Positions 45,020 to 55,258 of a DNA stretch of 64,000 nucleotides are shown piece after piece; position 1 is the first letter of the stretch; each line of letters begins with the position of its first letter. This stretch comes from Hyaloscypha bicolor E (Eukaryota; Ascomycota; Leotiomycetes; Helotiales; Hyaloscyphaceae): the NCBI RefSeq assembly GCF_002865645.1, contig NW_020194620.1:937353-1001352 (forward strand), in the 5' to 3' direction. A program made the position numbers and the translations under genes. A model generated the notes under the pieces. The model was given only the letters and a program-made list of their open reading frames with translations, was not told the DNA's origin and did no database searches.

Positions 45020-46386
45020 TCACGATGGCTCGCAGACGGTCAAGTATGGGGCCGATGGACCTGCGAAAGAGTATCAGCAAGACATTCGACAACGCCCGCC
45101 TCTTTATCACGACCATGGCAATGGCCAAGTGAGAATCGGCAGGAAATTAATAGGTCATTCCGAGGGTTACTTACCGACAATGAACAATCTCCCGGTCTTA
45201 ACGTCGTGCTGAATCGTGGCGATTTGGGTGAGAACCTTCATGTCCCGATCCTCCAGCACCTTGAAAGTCTTATACCCTTCGGGAGTTTTTGAGACACGCC
45301 ACACAGTCGTAGGAGCCTGCGCCTTGTAAGGATCGTGCGCTGCTGGGACTGCTTGGAGCGCTTTCGGAAGACCAGCACCCCAAATGTCGCCATTGACGTC
45401 AAGGGAGAGGTTGTCAATCGGCATTCCGATTCTGATCAAATCTACCTCTTTCAGGGTGCCGTCTTCCTGAAGTTCCATAACACGGATGCTGCCTCTTGCC
45501 GATTCGGGAACATATACGAGACCGTCAATACCGCGTACAAGGCCATTTGGGAAGCGGAACTTCGAGTGGGTAGCTGCTTTGCAAGGGCCTGAAGCAGGAC
45601 AGTACGCAACGTTGCCGCCACCGATGAAGATGTCGAGTTCTTTACGAAAGCCGACTATGGTAGAAGAGTCAGTTGGTGCCCAATCTTCACTGTGAGTGTC
45701 TCGCCTTTTGCTGAGTGGTCGTTGGTAGCCACGAACGACCCATCTCCCATGGCGGCAATGTTGTTGGGAGTCTTAACCTCGCGATCAAACACAGTCTTGA
45801 CATGGACCATTTTATCTTTTCCACGTTTCAACTCAAACACATCAATGGTGGAATTTGCCCCGGCCTTCGTCGCATCGAGAATCTTCTTGTTGGCATCTAC
45901 CGGTGGTCTGTGATTAATGAGCCAGAATCGCAATGTTGCGGCGTCAACAACCTCAACGTCAAACCCGAGAAGGTCGAGTGTGCCGTCACCTGTTGCGCCA
46001 TCATATCCCACCGGCTCAATACCATGGATTCCGAACATGCCACTGGTTCCTGGCAAGTCGATATTCAGTGCCATGAGTTCCGAACCACCAGGCCGGCGCC
46101 CAGAAACATTGAGTCCTCCAATTGCTGGATTCCATTGAATCCGACTCTCAGTCCCGGAGCACGCAAGATACAGAACACGCTCTTGATCATCCAACCACAA
46201 GTCCTCGCACGCCTCGAGATGCTCATGATTTATTCGTCGACATTTATAGGGAAAGTCCTCGATTGGCTGGATGACACGGCCCACGCCAATGACCTCAAAG
46301 AGGACTTCCTTGAGCCATGACTGGTAAAATACGCCGAACATCAATACGGCCACACCCAGTCTGAAATTCCGCAGCGTGGAACTCAT
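45020..46386 (-). CDS. Paraoxonase/arylesterase-like beta-propeller protein
   Basis: Minus-strand exons 45705-46386, 45175-45654 and 45020-45060 give 400 residues. The N-terminus is a hydrophobic anchor or signal (LGVAVLMFGVFYQSW). The six-bladed propeller carries paraoxonase-type blocks: HEHLEACEDLWLDD, MFGIHGIEPVGYD, TPNNIAAMGDGSFVATND, FRFPNGLVRGIDGLVYVPES and IGMPIDNLSLDVNGDIW, with calcium-ligand Asn and Asp residues. Paraoxonases are lactonases or arylesterases; the fungal substrate is unknown. The last exon of 41 nt supplies GPSAPYLTVCEPS, the family C-terminus. The first intron (45655-45704) must start with GC (GCGAGA) to join DHSAK to VGFRKEL; the only GT nearby is in the wrong phase. 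The branch aactgac and acceptor CATAG are good. Confidence 0.85.
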
Positions 46387-47127
46387 TGCGAGGTGGGTGT
46401 AGAAAGTTGGAAAGGGAGGCACGTGGCGGGGAATATTTGAAATATGGTGGGAGAAGAGAGCGCGAAGTTGTTGAGCTGACGGCCGACGCAGGTAATATAG
46501 ACCTACTAGGATTTCCTTTTGACACAGCGCCGTTGGTGGGGCCGTCAGCACAAAGCTTGAAACCTCGGTAAATAGCGGTACTGTAAGCGAGCGCGGAAAT
46601 GAATTGGTCTGAGCAAGTACAATGCCCGTTCGATTTCGATTTGGAAGTTCCTTTCTCATAGGGTGAACACATTCTTCTCATTATCAAATGCTTTGTTTTT
46701 TTTAGGTTAGATCGAAGCAAGCGCTTTTATTTCTCTCAGACGATAAGCCCACAGTAGCTTAACATTCTCAATTGCGAAGAAAACTTGGGACATTTAAGAA
46801 AGCATCGAGTTGCGAGCTGTTTCTCTTCTTACCATATTATCCCCTCGCCTGACGAAACATTGCCACGCTAGCGGCCGCACGCGAATATCCCCTGTTCGGC
46901 CAGAATACAACCGCCTCCTCCAATCAGGCCATCTGCATTTAGGTGGCTGCTAGCGCTGGCAATGTCTCACCAGACGAGGGGATAAACTACTTTCTTCTAG
47001 AAAGCCCTTCTCAAAATATTTCCCGTGCTGCTTCGTACACTGCTTTGTCCACTGCTCTGCCTCCATTTCCCCATCATTCTCGATCTCACGCAACTAGATC
47101 CGAGATACATCTTTGCCTTTCAAGTCC
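46387..47127. other. Intergenic, promoter of paraoxonase-like gene
   Basis: About 0.7 kb; an open frame continues upstream of the paraoxonase ATG but lacks support. No other feature. Confidence 0.4.
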
Positions 47128-49069
47128 CTACCCACTCTTCTCCCCGATTTCGCCTCCCTCGGCGCTGTTCGCCACTTCTAAAACGGGTTTCTTGATATTC
47201 TTCCATTTCAAACCCAGCGTACACAAAAACGCCAATCCTCCAGCACAGCAGCCATCACGAAAGTTCTTTTGACAGCATAATTATACGCTTCCCTGAAGAC
47301 ATCTCTCACCCCTTCCTCCACGGTTGCCACACCGCCCGTGGCACCAGCTTTCACAATCGCTGCCGCCTCAGCTGGACACACACTCTGGAGAAGTTTCTGG
47401 GTCAACGCAGATCTGAAGACATTCTGCCCGATGCTAGCCGCAAGCGAGCCACCAAGAAAGGGCGCGAAGCCTGCCAATGCGCCGGCGATGGGAATATCTT
47501 TGTCCTGGACGTTGGCTCGCACTACAGTTGCACAAATGTTGAGACTGGAACCAAATCCTATTCCTGCGAGGATCTGGAAGCCGATAAGGCGAGCAGTCGA
47601 GGTGGTGACTTCGAGGGTACAGAACAGGCCCGAGGTAATAGTGTAGATTGCTGTACCGAAAACCATGAAAGGGAGGTACACACCGAATTTGTTTACTCCA
47701 ATACCGACAATAAGTTCCATGGCCGTGACGCTGAGTAGATACGGCAGGAGTCGGATCCCGGATGCTGAAGCCGTGAGGCCTTTGGCCGACTGAAAGTAGA
47801 ATGGGAGGTAGAAAGTGTGTGTGTTTGTCCCGATCATCATAAGGACCGCGATCATCTGGGCCAGAATAACGCTCCGGTTAAGGAAGATCCGAAGAGGGAT
47901 AGTCGCACTGCCGAAGGGTTAAGATCGCTGATCTACTGAGATATATTTGCACCACTTACTTCTCGCCCGTATGCAGTTGCAAGGCAACAAAAGCAATCAT
48001 CAACAGCCCGAACCCAAGCAACAACCCCCAAGCTTTAAAATCAACCCAAGGAATCTCATTACCACCCCACTCCAACCCGAGGAACAAGCAAACGATACTG
48101 GAGATAAACAGTACCGTGCCTCCAAGATCCATTCTCCCAAGTTTCTCCTTGATGGTAAGTTTCAACTCGTCTCTCTTCGGTTCTCGGAACGCAAACAACA
48201 TCATTAGAACCGACACTCCACCAAATGCTGCCACTGATCAGTCTCTACCTTCCTAGCCACCAAGAGGACTTACGCAAATTAATATAAAAACAAAACCTCC
48301 ACGTCAACCTCGCACTCGAAGTAAACACCCCACCAAGCGGCGGTCCGGTCAGCGCGGCCGCACCATACATACTCGACAGCACCGAAATATACACCGCGAT
48401 CCTAGCCAACGGCACCGCCAACTGTATCATGACCATTCCACCAGCAAATATTGCCGCAGCGCCAACACCAGCTACCACGCGACCGAGGATGAAGATGGAG
48501 GAAGAATGGGACAGAGCGCAAATGAGAGAGCCGGCTTCGAAGCAGAGGAGGGCGAAAGTGAAACGGTGCGGAGGGGAAGGTAAGTGTAAATCTTTCCGAA
48601 GGTTGGTTGCAGGGACATTAGAGGGAGGAGGTAGGCGGAGTTGTACCAGCCTATGTCGAAGATGGAGTGGAACTGCGTGGTGATATTTGGGATCGCGGTC
48701 GCTTGTTCGGAGTTAGTCTGGTCTTTTGAGGTTGTGAAAGTTGATGGGCTTACAGATGATCTGTGTGTCGAGTGCTACCATATAGGCTCCCAGCATTAGT
48801 GAAATGGTGAGGAGCACGAATCTGATGCCAGTAGGATACTTGGGTTCTGATTTCGTGGCAGCAGCGGTTCCTTCCTCGATTTCCTCGTTTCCTCCTGGTC
48901 TATCATCAGAGGTATTTGAGCACTCCTCCGCATTCATCTTTGTTTGCACATCTACTTTCTCTGACTCGCTTGTCTTCTCCGAGTTTGTTGATTGCTGGAT
49001 CTCGTCTTCCATCGTCGAAGCACGCTTCTCGTTGATTCCAGTGGTAGTGTCAAATTCATTCGAAGCCAT
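47128..49069 (-). pseudogene. MFS exporter (DHA2, 14-helix type) with two frameshifts
   Basis: Four minus-strand exons are modelled: 48754-49069, 48274-48701, 47960-48233 and about 47128-47907. An acidic N-terminus (residues 1-80) leads to MFS drug/H+ antiporter signatures: [63 protein letters not shown] and WRFCFYINL, then LPLRIFLNRSV-type and GASSLNIC-like blocks. DHA2 proteins export toxins, azoles or metabolites at the plasma membrane. Two single-base losses are inferred. One is near 48558-48568, where TYLPLRT must change frame to reach [14 protein letters not shown]. The other is near 47231-47243, where the last helix (LAFLCTLGLKWKN) is out of frame and the protein would stop at 47208. 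Assembly errors are a real alternative to decay. Confidence 0.7.
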
Positions 49070-50577
49070 CGTTTCTCAGAAAGGGCACCATTCATCCAGC
49101 GACCTTATTGTCACTTCCATCAGAGTTGAGATGCACGCCGTATATATATATACTTCAATTGTCACTGAAATGTTGCTAAAGTAGTATCAGACGGGCCGTT
49201 GACCCAGGGCTGGGATCTTCTCATCTGACTCGGAAAGGCAAAGCAGTCTCCGATTTCCACAGATAAAGCCGCTATAAGTAAGAAAAACATCTTGCTAGGA
49301 GCAGTCTACTTCTCTTTGAGACTGCGGTTTCTAGCTGTCACTTGATAGTCGTTGGGATCTGGTTGGCAGTCAGATATGCACCTTCCCATGTCGAAATAAG
49401 CGAGAGCCTCCTATTTGACGCGAAAGTACGGGGTAACAAATCAGAAGCCAGGGGCAGGCTAATTCCAGTATGTTTCCCCACGAATAACAAATATTTCTGA
49501 TTGAAGTGCATTGACCAAGAGAGCCAGTCCACTCCAGGGGGCAGATAATAGCTCAGCCCCACCGGCAAGGCGGCCATTTCCTCCCTTCCAAGGACCCCAA
49601 TTTCCCAACCTGCCCCGGCGGTCTCGCTTCCCACCCCGGTCAAATCAGGTCACCACGAGAATAATATCACTGAATTCTTTGTACACGTCTATTCGTTTAA
49701 TCTAGCTTTGTAGTTCATCTGTTTTTGTCTTTGGCACATCACTAATTCGTATTAAGGCACGTTTTCGGCCTCTATTTATTCAAAGAACCAATGCTTTCAC
49801 GACAGCGGGGTCCTGCATAGAGGCAAACATGTAGGCTACTAAGTAATAAATACAGAGTCTCTTGCCTGACCGCCACAAACTGTCATCTCAATCCAGACAC
49901 TAAGTTCAAGAGGACTCAAAAGACATCAGTAAGTGCGTTGCAGCAGAAAGCCATGCACGCTGCCTAACAAATGGCTCCAGAGAATAGACACTTAAAAATT
50001 GACTAGTCGAACTATTGTACTCAAGTTTCCGGTACACTTGAGCAAAGATATCGCGAGCACCCCATAATTTACTCAAAGCACCCTCTCCTCGGCCTCATCT
50101 TACTCGTGCCACCCCTCTCGCGTCAAAAGCCTACTTGTCGTCCGAAGACAGCAAATTCAACTGCAACCTCGACAGCTCCGGCGTCGGCAAACACTCCTGG
50201 TGCTGCGAAAAAGGCGATGCAAACGACTGCAAGAGCCTGTCACTTGGCAAATGCCGGTGCAACCTGACTCCTGCCAGCTGCCCGCCTGTCTATATCGTCA
50301 TTTATAGAAAGGCCAACCGACTTTCTTTAAGGGACCGAGTTGTGCAACTCCTGTGTTGTCAGGAGGGGAATTTTATAATGTGGGAAAGCTTTGTTGGTGT
50401 GTGTGGGAGCCGTTTCGGACGAATCGTGTTTATACTAATTCTTCGTGATGGGAGGGACTGAAGTATTTCCTCACAGGGATGTGCTGCGGGCTAGTAGTTG
50501 AGAACATTACAAACAAGAATCGAAAATCAGATGGAAAAAAGAGTAGGATGGGTGGTATCATCTCATTACATTACCAT
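49070..50577. other. Long intergenic with a cysteine-rich relic
   Basis: About 1.5 kb. A plus-strand open frame around 50135-50300 encodes seven closely spaced cysteines (SWCCEKG, GKCRCN) and may be a relic of a small secreted protein. A short (ta)n run lies at about 49141-49152. Otherwise nothing is recognised. Confidence 0.4.
50120..50300 (+). pseudogene. Possible relic of small cysteine-rich secreted protein
   Basis: The frame reads SKFNCNLDSSGVG, HSWCCEKGDANDC, GKCRCNLTPASCPP, with seven cysteines in about 45 residues. A hydrophobic, signal-like string (LLGLILLVPPL) lies just upstream in another frame, and no ATG is in the right place. This suggests a frame-broken gene for a small secreted protein, but the evidence is thin. 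Confidence 0.25.
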
Positions 50578-52509
50578 CTAAGAGCTGCAAGAACACTGCA
50601 TGGCCCTATCAAACTTCGGCACATCACCGCAAAACCTCTCCTCTTCCTTTTTATCCCAACCCCAGCTCTCCTCGAAAGGATGCAGCGCCATATGCATCAC
50701 TCTATCCAGAATCTCCCTCTCGCCGCCCTTCTCAACCCTCTTGATAAGCTCATCCAAAATCCAGGACTTTGGGATGAATTTTGGGTTTACTTTCATCATC
50801 TCCACTTGCCTCGTCTCGTCGTCGCCATTCGGTCCCCAATCTTCATAAACTCTCGTACTCCACTTCTCGAGCCATTCCGCGATTCGTTTGCGCGCAGATT
50901 CTTCTGTGTTTCCAATACCTGTTACACCTTCGTGATGGAAAAAGACGCCAGCTACCTCCTTCCTCTGCTCTTCCGTTTCTAAATCTCCAACTTTAAGGTT
51001 ACTTAGCTTCCTGAAGAACTGGTTGAAGTCCAACTCCAAGCTTTCCATTGTATCAAGAAGCTCACTGAAGAGTGTCTCAAAATCAGACTCTTTGTGTGTT
51101 TTCAACCCAAGTCGCGCCGTCATGAGGCGTTTGTATTCTTCCAAGAACACGGCCTTATATTCGTCACCAGCTCGAGTGATCAAGGCTTCGGCACGGGAAA
51201 CAAGCTCATCTGCATCTTCTTGCCTGACGCCTTTCTCGACAAACTCCTCGGAATCGATATTTTCACCGCTGCCGATAAGCTCTCCCAGCGACTCGCCAAG
51301 ACGGACGAGATTCCACCAAATTATTGTTGGCTGATTGCGGTAGGAGTATCGTAGCATGTGGTCATCATGATTTGGTGTGTAGTTAGGATCGAAGTTGTCG
51401 AGGAAGGCGAAGGGGCCGAAGTCGATGGATAGGCCAAAGACAGAAGTGTTGTCGGTGTTTAGGACACCATTTGTAAATGCATATGCTTGCCATGCTGCTA
51501 CCGTTTTGGCATTGCGGCGTACAATTTCGCGGTATAAACGGGTGAAGCGGTTCTCTTCCTGGCCTGCTGGTCCTTCAATAATGTTCTTTCCAACGCCAGT
51601 GCCCACTGGGCCACCAAGATTATCGTCTTCATTGGAGTTCCTGGCGGGAAGTGATTCCCAGCCATCAAAAACGTTCTCAGCGATGTATGTGGATAATTGT
51701 CGAATCAAGTCTCGATCACCTCGCGCTCTGAGGATATCAAATGTTCCTATTCGCAACCAAGATTGAGCAAACCTTGCCACAATGGCACCAGGTTCGAGGA
51801 TCTCTCGTCGAACTTTCGAATATGGTAAAAGTGTCAGAGACAGAGCTCTCGTCGTAGGTATCCGCAGAGCATTCAATGCTTCTGAGACAATATATTCTCT
51901 GATACTGGATCTCAATACCGCCTTCCCGTCTGCGAACCTTGAATAGGGTGTAATCCCCGCCCCTTTCAACTGTAATTCATATCTCGTCTTCGTGCTCGAA
52001 TTCGTAGTTTCGAATAACGAAATAGCTCGACCATCACCCAATTGACCCGCCCATGACCCAAATTGCCACCCACCGTAACATTGCGCCCAGGGATATCCAC
52101 CTTCCTCTTTCTCGACATCCCATCCTAGCAATCTGTTGCCTGCAACGGTCTGCTTGAACTCCTCGGTCTTCTCTTCGCCTACTTTTATGCCTAGATCCTT
52201 TATGGCTGCGGGACTTACGCTTAACAGCTCCGGCTCTTTTGCCTCCTCTGGTCTAACCCATGTAAACAGTGCGCTTTTAACCTGCCGAGGTTCTATGTCT
52301 TCTCGAGGAGTCTTGTGAGACGCTGCGGGAGTAGGGAATCTCGAGTCGGGAGGTAATAAGGAGGTGAACGTCCATGACTTTGGGAGGTCTGCGAGAGAAG
52401 TCCTTGTGTCGGATGTGCCATTCGAGGCCGAGCCATTCGACAGATGGGCAGCCATTTGGGCGATTCGCATGCGGGGTATACAAGGTCGAGAAAGGAGCTT
52501 TGAAAGCAT
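50578..52509 (-). CDS. fmp40: SelO/Fmp40 protein adenylyltransferase (pseudokinase)
   Basis: A single-exon, 643-residue member of the SelO (YdiU/UPF0061) family. SelO is a mitochondrial pseudokinase that transfers AMP to protein side chains and links to redox control. Signatures: YPWAQCYGGWQFGSWAGQLGDGRA, ELQLKGAGITPYSRFADGKAVLRSSIREY, GTFDILRARGD, GVLNTDNTSVFGLSIDFGPFAF and YRNQPTIIWWN. The protein ends CSCSS. Animal SelO carries selenocysteine at the corresponding C-terminal site, and fungi use Cys. The N-terminus from ATG 52509 (MLSKLLSRPCIPRMR) is a plausible mitochondrial presequence. A later ATG (MAAHLSNG) is an alternative start, and the 24 codons upstream of 52509 lack an ATG. Divergent from the aldo-keto reductase gene. 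Confidence 0.93.
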   Translation of the reverse strand: MLSKLLSRPCIPRMRIAQMAAHLSNGSASNGTSDTRTSLADLPKSWTFTSLLPPDSRFPTPAASHKTPREDIEPRQVKSALFTWVRPEEAKEPELLSVSPAAIKDLGIKVGEEKTEEFKQTVAGNRLLGWDVEKEEGGYPWAQCYGGWQFGSWAGQLGDGRAISLFETTNSSTKTRYELQLKGAGITPYSRFADGKAVLRSSIREYIVSEALNALRIPTTRALSLTLLPYSKVRREILEPGAIVARFAQSWLRIGTFDILRARGDRDLIRQLSTYIAENVFDGWESLPARNSNEDDNLGGPVGTGVGKNIIEGPAGQEENRFTRLYREIVRRNAKTVAAWQAYAFTNGVLNTDNTSVFGLSIDFGPFAFLDNFDPNYTPNHDDHMLRYSYRNQPTIIWWNLVRLGESLGELIGSGENIDSEEFVEKGVRQEDADELVSRAEALITRAGDEYKAVFLEEYKRLMTARLGLKTHKESDFETLFSELLDTMESLELDFNQFFRKLSNLKVGDLETEEQRKEVAGVFFHHEGVTGIGNTEESARKRIAEWLEKWSTRVYEDWGPNGDDETRQVEMMKVNPKFIPKSWILDELIKRVEKGGEREILDRVMHMALHPFEESWGWDKKEEERFCGDVPKFDRAMQCSCSS

Positions 52510-53052
52510 GTACAACAAATGCCCAAAAGAACTTGCTTTTGTAACCGAGTCAATTTCCAAGAAAATCCAGATCAAATACACAGTTTTGAAGAGGCAAGAG
52601 AGAAGGCTCGAGGTGGTGACGAGACGGAAATAAGATGTCCTTGCTGACTGACGTTGAAGGTTTCGGCACTGAGAACCTCGGTGGCGTTCACCAGCTCGCT
52701 GGAATAGGAATAGTCAACAATTCTGCCACAGTTCACCGCCTTGCCGTACTTGCTGCGAATCCACCCGCGATATGACGAATGTGGGGTCGAGACGGTGATG
52801 TCTCGGAAAAGTCATCAACCGCTGAATAATGACATAATAATCAAATGAATCTCTAACAGTGGAGTGCGCTCGTTCTCTCCTATGATAACTGCAACCCATT
52901 CTGCTCGACTGGCAAAATTCCAACCTCCAGCAACCTTCCCAGCTCGTCCAAAGTCACGTCTCTGGCTCTCCACCCCACTCTCCATGAACTCCTCGACAGC
53001 AGTATATCAAACTTCCCACACTGACGGCCAATCCGCCAGTCCTCCAAAGCAA

Positions 53053-54046
53053 ATGTCTCAAATACAGAATCTAAAGTTGAATGATGGGAACCAGATCCCA
53101 ATGGCAAGTCCCTGTTCCTCGCCAAATCCGATGCAACCTGCTAATCATTTGGACAGCTTGGCTACGGCCTGGGTACTGCAAACTACAAACTTGATAGCGA
53201 CTCTCCCGAAGACAAAGAGCTAATCAAAACGGTCGTGATGGCCATAAAAGCTGGATACTACCATCTTGATGGCGCCGAAGGTTTGCATACATCTACAGCC
53301 GCAGTCAGCACCTAGTATCTCGCTTGCTAACGACCCCAGCTTATGGCAACGAAGTCGAGCTCGGCAAAGCGATCATCGAAGCTGGAGTTCCACGTGAGAC
53401 ACTCTACGTAACTACAAAGATCTCAGGCGTCAAAATCCAAGACACGAAGGAGGCTTTCGAGCTCTCTCTCAAAAAACTACAGCTGGATCACGTGGATCAA
53501 TACCTCATTCATGCCCCTTTCTTTGCCAACTCTGATGAGGACCTGCAGAAAAAATGGGCAGATATGGAAGCTATTCATGCTTCCGGGAAAGCAAAGACAA
53601 TAGGGGTATCAAATTTCCTGCAGAAGGATCTGGAGGCTATCCTCAAGACGGCCAAGATCGTGCCGGCGATTAACCAGATTGAGTACCACCCCTACCTGCA
53701 ACACGGTGATCTTATCCCGTTCCAGAAGAAGCATGGTATTGCGACTGCTGCATATGCGCCATTGACAGCTGTTGTGAGAGCCAAACCGGGACCACTGGAT
53801 CCAACGTACGAGCAGTTGGCGAGGAAGCATGGAGTTACGCCTGGAGAGATTGCGTTGAGATGGGTAATAGATCAGGGAATCGTTGCATTGACGACGAGTG
53901 GGAGTGAGGGGCGGTTGAAGGGGTACCAAAAAGTGGGACAGTTTAAGTTGACGCCGAAAGAGGTCGAAGACATTTCTGAGCTTGGAAAGCAGAAAAATTT
54001 CAGGGGTTTCTGGAAGAATAAGATTTCTGCTGATGACTGGTCGTAG
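53053..54046 (+). CDS. Aldo-keto reductase
   Basis: Exons 53053-53103, 53157-53280 and 53340-54046 give 293 residues. The full catalytic tetrad is present: Asp55 and Tyr60 (HLDGAEAYGNE), Lys85 (VTTKISG) and His116 (YLIHAPFF). Later family blocks are IGVSNFLQKDLEAIL, INQIEYHPYLQ and ALRWVIDQGIVALTTSG. It is a single (beta/alpha)8 barrel enzyme reducing carbonyls with NADPH; the substrate is unknown. Intron 1 (53104-53156) begins GC in the consensus GCAAGT, with branch CTAAT and acceptor GACAG. No GT donor gives the join NQIPM to LGYGLGTAN. The start at 53053 is the usual family start; an in-frame ATG at 52882 would add 57 residues, rich in Ser and Pro, perhaps a targeting sequence. Confidence 0.92.
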
Positions 54047-55258
54047 ATCCAAAACAGGACTTACTGTTTGGAAAGTATTTGCAAACATCTTTTCAAAAGA
54101 CTTTCCTGTGCGAGAATCAGGAAGAGACGAAACACAGAGCTAAATTAGATACACGAAACATAAAGACAAAGCTTCATTCCTTGACTCACTCATAACCCAA
54201 AATTTTATCCTCATCCCTCCTGGACCACTGGACATGAATCGGGGTCATGCCATATTGTGACTTTTACTTTCCCGTCAGTGAGGCGAATGCGACCGCACGT
54301 CATTTGCCCCTTTTTCCTTTGTGCACATCGGCTCAAGATCCGTTACTCATTCCCACCCACACATCACTCTTTCGAGCTATCCACTCCTGGTATATTATAA
54401 GACTACGAAGGTGCAAAACGGGGATTTTAAGCGTGCGAAAACTCTTGCAGCATCAAGAACCACGAATTCCGAACCAACATTAAACCATGAGCTAGCATAA
54501 ACGGTATATCAAAACGGCCCATATCTCAAAAAATTATTTCCGACGACGCAGGTTCATGAGACATAATTTGATTGCGCTGCTTGGTGGTTCGGCCAGTAGC
54601 ATTGAGGAGACGCAAGTATGCCTCGCAGAGACAGGGCGATAACGGCCGCGGTAAAGAGGAGTTTTATAATCTCCATCTTTTCGACTTTAAGGGAAGGGAG
54701 CTTGGTTTAGCTTTTGAGGGGAACCAAGCTTCCTTTATTCTTCTTGGTTTAATGGGTGGAGGGAAAGACTGGTAGCGATCCGAAACAAGCCACTGGGCGG
54801 CTGAATCTAGGAAGGCATGTGTGCCCTGATCATTGGAGGGTAAAATCCCAACCAAGAATTTGGTGGCGCACAATGGCAGCACTAGGGTTACACTGCCCTT
54901 TCCACCCATGGGGTACCGACCAATGACCAAGCGTCAATCAGGTCTGCCCCCAGCACAATAGGAGTTATCCTCGCTCGCGGTGGACAGAAAAAGCGGCACT
55001 CATTTCAATGTCTCTAAGTCTAGTTTAGACATTTAGCTAGACTTTGGAATAGGGGCTTAAGGGACTAAGCATTTGAGGATTCCCAAGATATTCGAATGAT
55101 AGGCTTTGAAAGTAACAGAGGACATTCGGTGAGAGAATGCCTGAAATGATCCAAATTGACTTCGGATATTCAGTGTCACTTTTCCTGCCCATCTCGAGCC
55201 TCGAAAACAACAATTGTCCCCAATCGTTTGTATTTTGAAGGTCGAGCTTAGAAGAGAA
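54047..55258. other. Intergenic between convergent genes
   Basis: About 1.2 kb with short ORFs only. It holds the 3' flanks of the reductase and the Zn2Cys6 regulator. Confidence 0.4.
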
